Shown here piece by piece: positions 45,865-57,324 of a stretch of DNA of 64,000 bases (the first letter of the stretch is position 1; each line of letters begins with the position of its first letter). The notes below the pieces were generated by a model. That model was not told where the DNA came from, did no database searches, and was given only the letters and a program-made list of their open reading frames with translations. Both the position numbers and the translations under genes were made by a program. The stretch comes from Pomphorhynchus laevis. Lineage: Eukaryota > Acanthocephala > Palaeacanthocephala > Echinorhynchida > Pomphorhynchidae. The stretch is from positions 29,729-93,728 of the forward strand of contig WNNJ02002946.1 in the NCBI GenBank assembly GCA_012934845.2, given 5' to 3'.

Positions 45865-46170
45865 AAACTATCTAGTATCTTATTCTAATACAAAGTATAT
45901 TGTTTATTATACATCCATAAAAATTTGGCACTTAAGAGTTTAAATTTATTCTTTATATTATTGTGTTGATTTATATATTTTACTATTTTTTGCTTGATGT
46001 TATTTTTATAGTAACTTATTCCTCTACCCAAAAATATGTATCTATTCAATTATTTAAATGATAAGATCGAGCGAATGGCATTGGCACTTTATGATAAGAC
46101 TATTTGTCAACAGTTTGTTTCATAAAAAGCAGTCAAATTGTAATTGTATTTCATAAATGTCCCGTTTAAT

Positions 46171-46293
46171 ATGACAACTATTGTGACTGATTATTGTCCT
46201 ACATTTGATCATCTGCAGCATGACGTATTGCAAGCTGTGGAAAAGGCAAATCTCCGTTATGGCTCAAAGATAAAGAAACCGCGTGTATTCTAG
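46171..46293 (+). CDS. Small open frame of 40 codons, unknown
   Basis: ATG-initiated frame with ATGACAACTATTGTGACTGA, continuing through TFDHLQHDVLQAVEKANLRY to KKPRVF and TAG. The inverted-arm copy (62,152-62,030) differs at two bases, both synonymous (CCG CGT against CCT CGG). A GTAAGT follows 40 bp later. Two changes are too few to prove coding constraint, and the family is not recognised. Confidence 0.25.
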   Translation: MTTIVTDYCPTFDHLQHDVLQAVEKANLRYGSKIKKPRVF

Positions 46294-46670
46294 TCAACAT
46301 ATACCGAGAGTGGACTAGACAGTTTCTAACACGTAAGTGAACACACTATGAAGATTAAGACAAATACCAGTGCGAAAACTTTATTCGTGAATTGCATTTA
46401 AATTTAACTGTGATGTACATACGTATAATTATGATTCAACTTTTGTCCAAACCTTTAAATCGCCTAAACGGGTAAAAAAATCGCAAGAAATTTATTTTAT
46501 TAATAGGAAATAATAATTTTAAAATGTTATTAAATTAATAACTATTATTTATTATTAGATTTTTAATATTTTATAATAATACAATATTTATTACAAAATA
46601 AATAATGACTTTTAATAATTATTTAAATAATAATTATATTAATTTAAAATTTAATTCATATTTAATTATC

Positions 46671-47400
46671 AAATTATTTCGTAATATTTCTAAAATGGGT
46701 TTTAATATTATATTAAATGGGTTTTGATTATAATATAATTGAATATTTTAATAACAACAAAACCACATTATATTTAAAGATAATTTACGAATTGAATTAA
46801 AGAAAAAAGTATATTTTAATATTTATAAAATAATATTGTTAATAATAGTCTATGCATTTACTATTTAAATTGAAATTTTGATGACTTCATTCTGCAAGTT
46901 GCTTTTATCTTATCTATTTTATCTTATCTATATAAGCTACTGATAATTATTAAAAATTTATTTGCTATTTTTTTATTATCAAATTATTTCGTATTATTTC
47001 TAAAATGGGTTTTAATATTATATTAAATGGGTTTTGATTATAATATAATTGAATATTTTAATAACAACAAAACCACATTATATTTAAAGATAATTTACGA
47101 ATTGAATTAAAGAAAAAAGTATATTTTAATATTTATAAAATAATATTGTTAATAATAGTCTATGCATTTACTATTTAAATTGAAATTTTGATGACTTCAT
47201 TCTGCAAGTTGCTTTTATCTTATCTATTTTATCTTATCTATATAAGCTACTGATAATTATTAAAAATTTATTTGCTATTTTTTTATTATCAAATTATTTC
47301 GTATTATTTCTAAAATGGGTTTTAATATTATATTAAATGGGTTTTTATATTGTATTAAATGGGTTTTTATATAATAGAATATTTTAATAACAACAAAACC
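46671..47400. repeat. 310-bp tandem repeat (two units and a partial third)
   Basis: Units begin at 46,671, 46,981 and 47,291 and are almost identical. Each contains AAAATGGGTTTTAATATTAT. The right arm of the inverted repeat has only the ATGGGTTTTAATATT-like edge (61,720-61,800), so the expansion is private to the left arm. Confidence 0.95.
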
Positions 47401-48204
47401 ACAACATTGAAACAAGTAAAACAAGATACGCAACTGCAAATAATAATTTTACTTAATCATAACGACATTTGAGTCAGTCAGTGATGTTTTTCAAAATCGC
47501 CCAAACGGCTAAAGGCACAAAGTATTGAATCATCATCAACAGGGAGCTAATCCATATTGTTCGGGTGAAGTTTCGCTAATGCTTAAATTCACCGGTGAGT
47601 AGATATTTTCTTTCGTGAAAAAAGTGCTATTTAGTAACAAAAAATAAATACTAGCAGCAAAAAAGGAATGTTATTCTCGCGATATTTCCAAGTATTATTC
47701 GATAAAAAGTGTTGTATTTAATAGAACTTCAGCATTTACTCATTTGATATTACAATAAATAGAAAAATGTGTAATGCTTGATTTTTGTCAGATTTCTAAA
47801 ACTTTAAAATAACACAAATACTCTAGAATGTCTGGTAAGTCATTGTTCTTTATAAAAGGCAAACACATGTCTTTTCATTCATAATTTTGTGATAGATAAA
47901 CCAATATGGTAAATAGTTAATATAATTGGTCTATTTTCTGCCTTTACAATTTTCTTCGTTTAATATTGGCATTGTGCTCGCACATTATAGCAATTTCAAT
48001 GAATCAGATAATTACAGAGACTGGGTAACTACCCAGTCTACGTATAAATTAAAAGTAACGATAATTCACAAAAGTAACTACAAAATTAGATGATAGAAGA
48101 AACAATATAAATTATAGAAAGAGAATGCAATTGCAAAAGTCTTAATTTTGATAAAATAAATGAATAAACTCATAATCTAGAAATAATCAAAATATAGATT
48201 ACAT

Positions 48205-48504
48205 CAGTGCTACTCAAAGTGTGGTACGCGTACCGGTGCCGGTACGCAAGCAATAATCTGCCGGTACGCGAAGAGATTTTCAAAGAAAAATAAACAAATG
48301 TAAAATTACATGCCATGAGAAACAGGTGGGTAATGTGACCACCTGTTCACAGGTGGTCACATTATTACCTTGAAATAATCAAAATATAGATTACGTAATA
48401 AAAGGCAAACACATGTGTTTGCCTTCTTTATAAAAGGCAAACACTTTTTTTTTCATGAAAAAACATCTGCCGTTACGCCACATCAGAAAGTTTGAGGAGC
48501 ACTG
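48205..48504. mobile_element. 300-bp non-autonomous hAT with 8-bp target duplication
   Basis: The ends are CAGTGCTACTCAAAGTGTGG and, reversed, CAGTGCTCCTCAAACTTTCT, the two ends of the 3.55-kb hAT at 57,325-60,874. GATTACAT is duplicated exactly at 48,197-48,204 and 48,505-48,512. Inside are parts of the larger element, a perfect foldback (48,332-48,363) and a copy of GGCAAACACATGTGTTTGCC with flank that looks copied from neighbouring sequence near 47,860. It is a deletion derivative lacking transposase. Confidence 0.9.
48332..48363. repeat. Perfect foldback inside the small hAT (15-bp stem, 2-nt loop)
   Basis: AATGTGACCACCTGT and ACAGGTGGTCACATT flank TC. The left half is genuine hAT sequence (compare GTCACATTACCCACCTGTTT at 60,754); the right half is its inverted copy at the internal deletion. 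Confidence 0.9.
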
Positions 48505-48835
48505 GATTACATAATAATAACAAGAAAAGATTTAAATACAAGATTTTCTATGAGCGGAACTGAAATTTAGAACTTAAATTGTTTGTTATTTTAGCTCTCA
48601 AACTTTTTAAGTCAAACTTTTTTAAGTGTATAAACATTGATTAATGTTTTTAATATAAAAAATTTTATATCTGACTTGGTTAAACTGTCATCCGGGAGCT
48701 AATAAGCTTCAGTTGTATACTTGTATATACTCAAAAAAAACGGAGATCGATTACAAATAGAGCAATCTTCTTTATCACTCCTAGACGAGCGGATGGTAGC
48801 CGGCAGCACTCATCAGTAAGGTGAACTACCATCAG
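48505..48835. repeat. Inverted segment partnered with 56,320-56,650
   Basis: The reverse complement of this stretch, joined to that of 47,765-48,204, is found at 56,320-57,083 without the hAT between. It includes GATGGTAG and CTACCATC, which can form an 8-bp stem around a loop containing CTGATGAGTGCTGCCGG. From 48,836 to 49,410 only AT-rich sequence without a gene is seen. Confidence 0.8.
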
Positions 48836-49596
48836 TAGTTCCCAATTAGCATGATCAATAAAACTGTGGATCATACAAACCTTGAAATTTCAATTATTTT
48901 AAACAAATTTGTGAATTTTATTTGCCATTTTTATCAGAAAAATCGATGATTGAATTATTTTCCAAATTAAAAGAAAGATTTTATTAACTATATACTGTCT
49001 TACGTAAATGGGGCAAAATAATAAAATGTGCGTATATACCGGTTTTTTATAATCAAAATAAACAAATTGTCATAGGTTATTTGTAAACATTAAAATTATT
49101 AAACGAAAGCGTAAGAGAAAAATTAGGTAATAAATTAAAAATTGAAATACAAATATATATTAAATATAAAATTGAAATGGATGTTATATAATTGAAATAT
49201 AAATTAAAAATTTTCATGTCATTTTATAAGATATTAAGTTGAAAGGTAAGACACAGTAAAATTAAAATAGAAATTAAAAATTGAAATAGCATTTTATAAA
49301 TAACAAATTTTAAATACTGAACTGAGACAGTGAAATTTTATTATAAATTTTAAATGCTATGCCATTTTATATAAATAAAGTTAAAATAAAGAGAAGGTGT
49401 ATATCTATATATGAACATTAAATTAACATTAGCTAAAACTACTATTAATTTATATCGTAAAGATGACATATTTTAATTTACCATAAACATATTTTTGCAT
49501 GAGCATTCATGCATACCATTTAATATAAAGTATAATACATTAACATTGAAACGGAAGGTGCTCGGGGTCAATGATAAATTATCAAAATTGAAAAAA

Positions 49597-49800
49597 CAAG
49601 ACGCCCGCATGAGGAAGAAAATTTTTTGAATTTTCGATTCCAGTTTGAAATCATCATCAGAAATTGTAAGAATTTATAATAACTAAGACGTTTTAACTGT
49701 TAAAAAGTATTGGATATTTTAAATTCTTACAATTTCTAATGATGATTCCAAACTAGAATCGAAAATTCAATAAATTTTCTTCCTCATGCGGGGCGTCTTG
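49597..49800. mobile_element. 204-bp foldback element (MITE-like)
   Basis: The ends CAAGACGCCCGCATGAGGAA and, reversed, CAAGACGCCCCGCATGAGGA begin inverted arms of about 85 bp that match with few differences, around a short centre. No target duplication is evident; the host PLE sequence on the left has been altered. Copies elsewhere in the window were not found. Confidence 0.8.
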
Positions 49801-50009
49801 ATATTGGCTTTCTTCAAAATCAGTTAAATAATTTAGTAGATGCATATTTTAAACTAGGTTACTATAAAAATAGCATCAAGCTGAAAATAGTAAAATATAT
49901 AAATCAGCACAATAATATAAAGAATAAATTTAAACTCTTAAGTGGCAAATTTTTATGGATGGATAATAAATAATATACTTTGTATTAGAATAAGATACTA
50001 GATAGTTTT

Positions 50010-50110
50010 ATCAGAGGAAATACATCATTAGCATGTATTTGGCACCGCTGCTATGTTGGGTAGAGGAATTAGGGGCCGAAACCTGATAGCATAGCAGTTC
50101 CTCCTGATGA
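50010..50110 (+). ncRNA. PLE 3' pseudoknot motif, copy 4
   Basis: It agrees with the 62,460 copy except that strand a reads GGCACC, which weakens one pair with GGGGCC. Hairpin AAATACAT/ATGTATTT and b/b' are intact. Confidence 0.55.
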
Positions 50111-50396
50111 CCTCTAATTCTTATTCTGATACAACGTCTGTTATTTATTAGTCAATTCAAAAAAAAATGACGTTTTAAATTTCAATTTTTTATTTTAACT
50201 TGATTTAAATTATAAAAAATCTAAAAACAATTATTAATTTTATTATTTCATTATTAAATTTTGATTAAGCATCAATATGTTTTGTTTATTTTATAATAAT
50301 ATTAAATACGTAGACTCAGTTAGCTGATTTGATATAAATAAAACAAAATTGGAATGATGAAATGAGATAGTAATTATTCAACATAATGTAGACTTA

Positions 50397-50637
50397 CTAA
50401 CTCATAGAATTTAGAAAAAATTGCTATATTATTCGCAGACATATTTATATCCCGTAAATATATCAATGATATTATTGGATATCATTGGATTCCAATGATA
50501 TAGGATTATTGGATATAATTATTGGATTATTAACTTATAGAATTTAGAAAAAATTGCTATATTATTCGCAGACATATTTATATCCCGTAAATATACCAAT
50601 GATATTATTGAATATCATTGGATTCCCATAATATAGG
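50397..50637. repeat. Direct repeat of about 110 bp within the PLE
   Basis: The segments 50,397-50,507 and 50,521-50,637 are near identical (TTTAGAAAAAATTGCTATAT and following). Each ends in an imperfect or perfect hairpin; the second has CCAATGATAT and ATATCATTGG. Confidence 0.85.
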
Positions 50638-50639
50638 TA

Positions 50640-52536
50640 CAGTTTTATGTAAACTATATCCATATTTGTGTAGTTTTTCTATATTTGTATAAAGCATACT
50701 AAAATCGCACGTATTTATATTCTGAAAATTTATTCCTTTTGCGTGTTATAAAATTCTTTTGCAGAATTAATACTGAAATAGTGACTTGTACCAGTATAAA
50801 TTTCGATTATCCTACAATATTTTTTGAAGTGTTCTCTCATTACTTTAAGTATTTTATTCATATAAACAGAAAGTGGTTTTAATGTACATTGAAAAGCACT
50901 ACATATAAACCTAGGTTTTATTGGATTTTTATGTAATTTTGGATTCCAATATAATATAGGAATATATTTATTATCTGATTCAATTTTTATACCCTTCTTA
51001 TCCATTATAGAACAGTGACTTGTAATCACTGTTTCAAAACTCAACTCACTACGTTCACATGTTGAATTTACATTTAAATCATTATAATTGACTTCTTTCA
51101 CCGGAATATCATAATAAAGCTTTATGCATATGAAGACAAAGTTATTGCTAGCTTTATCAATAGATGTTACTATATAGTTATCCTTTAATTTAGTAAGTTC
51201 TGTATACATATCTTTATTAATTTTATCTTTCCTTTTATAATTGTTTGTTAATTTCATTTTATTTTTAATTTTATCAAATATATAATCTTTCCAAATGATT
51301 ATCTTAGATATATTCGAGCATTCACTATTAATCAGCTTACTAAAGTAATCATTTAAAGTTATTATACAACGAATTGTAAATTTTATTTATGACCCTGTTA
51401 TTGTTTAATCTATATTTATACCCTTTTGATAGCAGCTTTCTTAATTCACAATTTTCAATTAATTCTAGATTATGGGTACATATATGTTCATTTATTTTAT
51501 CAAAACTAAGACTTTTACAATTGCATTCTGTTTCCATTATGTTTCTAATATTATCGTTACATATTGATTTTAATTCTTTATTATAATTACAAATTTTTCG
51601 TCCTAATGGTGGTAGGAGTTTATACCTTATTTTAGGAATATATTTACTTAAATCTGACCCTATTATTTCTTTACTTTTAGAATTATTTAAAAGTCCGGCT
51701 ATATTTATGTTATCTATACATTTATTAATGAAGTTTATGGTTAATGTATATTTTCTATTGTTATTATTAACATTTATTGTACGATTATAGTATTTTGTAT
51801 TACAATAACTGTCTATTATACAACTTAGCCTATCATAGTCGTTAATTAATTTTTGATTTATTGAACATATGATATCTTTAGAAAAACTTCTTATATTTAC
51901 ATAAAGATCTTTTAGCTTATTATCACTTAAAAGTTGTTTTAATATTTCTAATTGTTCATTTATATACATATCTTTTTTAATATTTTTAACTCTATTTTTC
52001 CTATTCCTTTTATCACCATGACTTCTTGGTTTGCGTTTAACCGGATTATTATAATATAGTTGTTTATTATGTATTATACTACTTCTGCCAATTCCTTGTA
52101 CCACGTCATTCAATCCTAATGGGTACATGGAATTAAGCGTTTTAATCCAAAAATCTTCTTTTTCTAATAGTTTTTGATTTAATATTGAAATGTTTTCTTC
52201 GATAATATGTTCTAAAATAAATAATTTACAGTTTTTAATATCATGTCCTATTAATCTCATATGTTTATGAAATATAGTTTGACTATTATGCTGTATATTA
52301 TATATGTGTTGCCTAAACCTAGTTTTTAACATTTGATATGTTTTTCCTATATATTGCAATCCACATGTACATTGTATAAGATACACTACACCTGCGGTAT
52401 TGCAGTTACAATTATTATTAATATTTAATGAAAAACATTTGTTTGTCGTATTACTTACGATACAATTATTATTTATAACATCAGAAACTATACAATTTTT
52501 TTCTGTTACATTTAAAAGATCTAAAATTGAAATCAT
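50640..52536 (-). mobile_element. Naiad-like PLE: N-terminal GIY-YIG nuclease, CxC linker, reverse transcriptase
   Basis: The first frame (52,536-51,349, 395 codons) starts with a cysteine-rich segment (NNCNCN, residues 42-47) and a GIY-YIG nuclease: GVVYLIQC (49-56), QYIGKT (61-66), LKTRFRQH (70-77) and EKEDFWIKTLN (125-135). A basic stretch KRKPRSHGDKRNRKNR and a long linker with IRSFSKDII and ECNCKSLSFDKINEHICTHN (the CxC motif) follow. The second frame (51,257-50,730) begins the reverse transcriptase with NYIVTSIDKASNNFVFICIK and YWNPKLHKNPIKPRFI, and CDFSMLYTNI follows near 50,690. Nuclease before reverse transcriptase is the permuted order of the Naiad/Chlamys clade; canonical PLEs have it at the C-terminus. 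The halves lie in different frames, and the rest of the palm and thumb are missing here. Confidence 0.85.
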
Positions 52537-53009
52537 TAGTACTTACGTATTTTTCCAATATGGTTGAGTACATGTAACTTTTAAGTCATAATTTTTAACG
52601 TTGCTTTTTCGGTGTCGCCACCTAGTTTAGTTGACTCAGACTAAACTTACAACGGGCCATCCAGCAGCATCTGACAGGGGGCTGCCTTGCTTAAGGCGGT
52701 TGCAGGCTGGAACAAGATCTATAAAGATCTACCACCTTCACTCCACGCGCTACGCGACCTAGCTATTGGCCATTACCTGGTCTCTTAAACGTGATCACGT
52801 GAAGCAGTTTACATTTTAAAGTGTAAACACCTTGGGATGCAAACTTCTCCCTTTTTTAAGAATTAATAATTCATGCTTGTTTGAAAATAAGAAAAAATAA
52901 TAGTAAAGTCGTAACCAATAATACATAGTTTCAGTATTTCTGACAGAGGTCATATTACCGGGAAAACAAAGTCCACAGGTCAATAATAACATGTCAGTAG
53001 AACAAATTA
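52537..53009 (-). promoter_or_regulatory. PLE leader with GC-rich block, copy 2
   Basis: Between the 3' end of the upstream partial copy and the nuclease start lies a leader of about 470 bp. Its GC-rich block (52,610-52,832) matches those at 45,113-45,320 and 62,989-63,209 with only scattered changes. Position and conservation suggest a promoter or structured RNA leader. Confidence 0.5.
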
Positions 53010-53706
53010 AATCAGCTAACTGAGTCTACGTATTTAATATAATTATAAAATAAACAAAACATAATAATGCTAAATCAAAATTTAATAATTAAATAATAAA
53101 ATTAATAATTGTTTTTAGATTTTCTATAATTTAAATCAAGTTAAAAAAAATGAAATTTAAAATAAACGTCATTTTTATGAATTGACAAATAAATAACAGA
53201 CGTTGTATCAGAATAAGAATTAGAAGTCATCAGGAGGGAACTGCTATGCTATCAGGTTTCGGCCCCTAACTCCTCTACCCAACATAGCAGCGGGGCCAAA
53301 TACATGCTAATGATGTATTTCCTCTGAAATAACTATCTAGTATCTTATTCTAATGCAAAGTATATTATTTATTATCCATCCATAAAAATTTGCCACTTAA
53401 GAGTTTAAATTTATTCTTTATATTATTGTGTTGATTTATATATTTTACTATTTTCTGCTTGATGTTATTTTTATAGTAACCTAGTTTAAAATATGTATCT
53501 ATTAAATTATTTAAATGATTTTGAAGAAAGCCAATATCATTACATATTGTTGCAATTCTTAAAATTTCATTATTTAATGTATTATATTTTATATTATATG
53601 GTATGCATGAATGCTCATGCAAAAATATGTTTCTTGTAAATTTAAATATGTCATCTTTACGATATAAATTAATATTAGTTTTAGTTAATGTTAATTTAAT
53701 GTTCAT
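53010..53706 (-). mobile_element. Upstream partial PLE copy: thumb, stop and 3' motif (pseudo-LTR)
   Basis: The frame 53,706-53,365 is a PLE thumb: NIKLTLTKTNINLYRKDD, FLHEHSCIPYNIKYNTLNNE, RIATICNDIGFLQNHLNNLI and YFKLGYYKNNIKQKIVKYI, with the stop soon after and no nuclease behind it. The pseudoknot motif (53,227-53,328) and the ACTGAGTCTACGTATTTAAT end follow. It lies head to tail with the 50.6-52.5 kb copy, as pseudo-LTRs do in this class. Confidence 0.85.
53227..53328 (-). ncRNA. PLE 3' pseudoknot motif, copy 5
   Basis: All three inner pairings (GGCCCC/GGGGCC, CTGCTATG/CATAGCAG, AAATACAT/ATGTATTT) are perfect. It begins within about 40 bp of the thumb stop codon. Confidence 0.6.
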
Positions 53707-53764
53707 ATCTAGATATACACCTTCTTTATCATTAATATTGGTTTTGTTAAGAATAAGGCTTTCT

Positions 53765-54720
53765 GGATAAATGTGCCAGTATTAATTTCGATTACCTTGC
53801 AATATTTTTTAAAGTGTGCTTTAATTACTTTAATTATTTCATTCATATAGACAGAAAGTGGTTTTAATGTACATTTAAACGCACTACATATGAACTAAGG
53901 TATTATTGGATTTTTTTGTAATTTTGGATTTCAATGTAATATAGGTATAGTTTTATTATCTGATTAAACAATTATACCCTTCTTATCCATTATAGAACAT
54001 TGACTTGTAATAATTGTTTCAAAACTAAACTAAACTTACTACGTTCATATGTAGGATTTAGATTTTAATGTACATTAAAATGAATTTTACATTGTCTGTT
54101 CTAAAAATTCTTTTGTAGAATTAATACTGAAATAGTGTTTTATACCAGTATTAATTTCGATTACCTTGCAATATTTTTTAAGGTGTGCTTTAATTACTTT
54201 AAGTATTTTATTCATATAGACAGAAAGTGGTTTTAATGTACATTTAAACGCACTACATATGAACCTAAGGTTTTATTGGATTTTTATGTAATTTTGGATT
54301 CTAATATAATATAGGTATTGTTTTATTATCTAATTCAACCTTCATACCCTTTTGATCTATTATAGAGCAGTGACTTGTAATAATTGTTTCTATACTTAAC
54401 TCACTACGTTCATATGTGTGATTTACATTTAAATCATTATAATTAACCTCTTTCATCAGTATATCATAATAAAGCTTTTTGCATATGACGACGAAGTTAT
54501 TACTAGCTCTATCAATAGTTGTTATTATATAGTTATCCTTTAATTAATTAAGTTTTTCACATACCTCTAAATATTGTTATTTTTATTTTATTTAATTGTT
54601 AAGTTTTCCAAATGTTTATTTTTTACGTATTTAAGCTTTTACTATTAATCAGCTTACTAAAGTAAGTATTTAAGTCATTATATAACGAATTGTAAATTTT
54701 ATTTCTATTGTATTATTATT
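53765..54720 (-). mobile_element. Tandem partial PLE copies (reverse transcriptase start)
   Basis: Two overlapping-content fragments (53,765-54,060 and 54,117-54,720) cover the beginning of the reverse transcriptase (region coding for KLHKNPIKPRFI and the following IIEI segment), in the same orientation as the copy at 50.6 kb. Each is decayed. With the neighbours they form an array of at least four truncated copies on one strand. Confidence 0.75.
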
Positions 54721-54859
54721 TAATCATATTTATGTAGAAAAAGAAATCCAATCGAAAATAGTAAAGTGGGTTACTATTGTTAAACACTTGTTTGCGATTT
54801 TAAAAGTTGATGCTCATTTGGTTTACTCTGTTTTTGTATACGCAGTGCAACGCAAATGA

Positions 54860-55990
54860 AACTATATAATGCGTACATGTCGCACTGTTCAAGCATGGGT
54901 CGAACCCTTGTACCTTGCCATCTCTAGCAACTTATTACCCGAATTGACCGGTCAAAGAACATTGAACGATAGCTTAAAAGCAGTCTGCTTCCTACCTATC
55001 AGATGTGGAGAGTTAGGATTTCTAAACCCAATAGAAAATGTGGAAGCCGAATATTCCCTATCCAAACTGATGTGGGAACTATTTGAGAGTGGATACACTG
55101 GCATAGAGCTGAGAACTTTGCAGTAACCGACAGTTGCTGTTTTCTTAGATAGATTTAATTCGCATTTGCTCGTATTCGCATCTGAAAGTGGCGCGTCCTT
55201 GTGGTTCAATGCTTTTAATGCAACAAATACTTTCAAAAGACTGAACACTCAAGAATTCCTCGATGCGATTTCGGCCCGCTATGGATTGGAACTGGTTGGG
55301 TCTCCAGCTCGCTGTGCATGTGGTTCCGTTTTCAATATATGTCATGCCTTATCGTGTCGAACCGAAGGAACTACAATAATTCAGCATCACATAATGAGAA
55401 ATTTGATTTCAAATAAGCTTGAAAAAGTGTCTAAAGACATCTCAATAGAACCACAGCTACGGCATGTCCCAATTGATTGTCGATTCTCTAACACTACCAC
55501 TTGCAGATACCCTTGTGCGAGGTCCGACATTGCTTGCCGTGGTCTTTTCGGATGCTCGATGGTGCGATCCTTTTTGGATATATGTGTTTTCAACCCAATG
55601 GCGCCAACGTCCTCTCATATGACTCCGACCATCAGTCACGCATATCACTCTACAAGGAAGTTCGCAAAGTATGGACAACGCATTGCTGAAGTTGAAAGAA
55701 CAACTTTCATTCCCGTGATATTTTCAACAAGCGGGGCATTGGAGCAGAAGCACAGCAATTGTTGAGGTGGATTGCAGGCAAGACTTCTACTTCATTGAAG
55801 TTGCCATATTGAGAGAGTATTCAACGCATTCGCTCAGATATAAGTTTAACTCTTGCGTCCGCTGCCTCAATGTGTATAAGAGCGACCAGAATGTCAGTTA
55901 GAAGCCAAACAGCAAGTAGGCGATATATAAACGTGACGACTGCTTCATAAAGCACGATGAAGAGAACTGCTCGTATCCTACAGGTCTCCA
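54860..55990 (+). mobile_element. RLE-type LINE 3' third with endonuclease
   Basis: The frame 54,869-55,126 shows the thumb (LNDSLKAVCFLPIRCGELGF, then LNPIENVEAEYSLSKLM). The frame 55,166-55,765 has ASESGASLWFNAF, a knuckle CACGSVFNICHALSC with HH two residues apart further on, and the nuclease core RSFLDICVFNPMA, ending in RKFAKYGQRIAEVERTTFIP and VIFSTSG. The tail continues to about 55,945 (YESIQRIR-like, ISLTLASAAS) in another frame. It belongs to the family of the degraded element at 2.3-4.6 kb. It is 5'-truncated, with a few frame changes. From 55,990 to 56,315 the sequence is AT-rich and empty. Confidence 0.8.
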
Positions 55991-56319
55991 CCTCAGAAGT
56001 ATGAATGAACACGAAATTGATGTACTATTTAGTTTTCTGTTTTATAAAAAAACATAAAAATATATTATTAATATAATCTGTTATATTATAAAAAAATTAT
56101 TATTATATATTATATATATTTTTTATAATAAGTTTAGATATAAAATTATAAAAATGTATCCTTCAAAGGATCTTGTAAGAAAGCAAGCAACGACAGCAAG
56201 TAAAATTCCTGCTAAGTAAAATTAGGATGATCCGGAAAGCACATGGTTAGTTTAAAGAGGCTAAGCCCATGCTACCATGAAATGCCTATTTTTATATATC
56301 ACAAGGCAGCCGAAACGAC

Positions 56320-57083
56320 TGATGGTAGTTCACCCTACTGATGAGTGCTGCCGGCTACCATCCGCTCGTCTAGGAGTGATAAAGAAGTTTGCTCTATTTG
56401 TAATCGATCTCCGTTTTTTTTTGAATATTTACAAGTATAAAACTGAAGCTTATTAGCTCCCGGATCACAGTTTAACCAAGTCAGATATAAAATTTTTTAT
56501 ATTAAAAACATTAATCAATATTTATACACTTAAAAAAGTTTGACTTAAAAAGTTTGAGAGCTAAAATAACAAACAATTTAAGTTCTAAATTTCAGTTCCG
56601 CTCATAGAAAATCTTGTATTTAAATCTTTTCTTGTTATTATTATGTAATCTATATTTTGATTATTTCTAGATTATGAGTTTATTTATTTTATCAAAATTA
56701 AGACTTTTGCAATTGCATTCTCTTTCTATAATTTATATTGTTTCTTCTATCATCTAATTTTGTAGTTACTTTTGTGAATTATCGTTACTTTTAATTTATA
56801 CGTAGACTGGGTAGTTACCCAGTCTCTGTAATTATCTGATTCATTGAAATTGCTATAATGTGCGAGCCCAATGCCAATATTAAACGAAGAAAATTGTAAA
56901 GGCAGAAAATAGACCAATTATATTAACTATTTACCTTATTGGTTTATCTATCACAAAATTATGAATGAAAAGACATGTGTTTGCCTTTTATAAAGAACAA
57001 TGACTTACCAGACATTCTAGAGTATTTGTGTTATTTTAAAGTTTTAGAAATCTGACAAAAATCAAGCATTACACATTTTTACA
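56320..57083. repeat. Third copy of an inverted-arm segment, with an empty hAT site
   Basis: It corresponds to the reverse complement of 48,835-48,505 joined directly to 48,204-47,765. At about 56,643-56,650 the single word ATGTAATC stands where the other copies carry a hAT, so this is the pre-insertion allele of the duplicated segment. The hairpin around the ACCCAGTC/GACTGGGT stem at 56,803-56,826 is shared with 47,995-48,060 and 61,035-61,065. Confidence 0.85.
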
Positions 57084-57149
57084 TATTTTTTAATTAATTA
57101 AAATACACTTCAAAAACTATTGTAGGGTAATCAATATAAATTAGATATA

Positions 57150-57324
57150 TATTAGAAAAAAAGGGAGAAAATGAAAATAACAAACAATTATAAAAGGAAA
57201 GATCTTATCAATCTATAATGTATAAAAAGGGTATAACAATTGAATCAGATAATAAAACTATGCTCATATCATATTGGAATCTAAAATTACATAAAAATCC
57301 AATAAAACCTAGGTTCATATAGAG
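57150..57324 (+). mobile_element. PLE reverse transcriptase scrap at the hAT end
   Basis: The plus strand reads TNNYKRKDL, then SDNKTMLISYWNLKLHKNP and IKPRFI, matching the reverse transcriptase start at 51.2-50.9 kb. The hAT terminus begins three codons later. Confidence 0.75.

Larger units (their letters stand above)
44205..48334. repeat. Left arm of the large inverted repeat
   Basis: From 44,321 inward this sequence is the reverse complement of 64,000 down to about 60,738. The first 120 bp (44,205-44,320) continue the homology to the start of the window. Long stretches are almost identical, for instance two differences in 123 bp at 46,171-46,293. The left arm has about 760 bp extra, mainly the 310-bp tandem repeat. 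The arm runs past the right edge of the window. Confidence 0.95.
49411..50340 (+). mobile_element. Naiad-like PLE thumb and 3' end, inverted copy, split by a MITE
   Basis: It is the plus-strand counterpart of 53,010-53,706: the frame beginning MNIKLTLAKTTINLYRKDD, thumb remains around 49,800-49,970, the stop, the pseudoknot motif (50,010-50,110) and the terminal ACGTAGACTCAGTTAGCTGA at 50,310. A segment of the thumb is replaced by about 60 bp of unrelated sequence and a 204-bp foldback element. Confidence 0.8.

Noticed and set aside
53365-53706. Independent host gene of 113 codons
   Set aside because: The thumb motifs and the adjoining 3' motif show it is the end of a PLE.
56320-56400. Hammerhead in the CTGATGAGTGCTGCC stretch with upstream GGCAGCCGAAAC
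   Set aside because: A bulged stem II can be drawn, but stems I and III and the cleavage triplet do not form, and the second copy at 48.8 kb lacks the GAAA.
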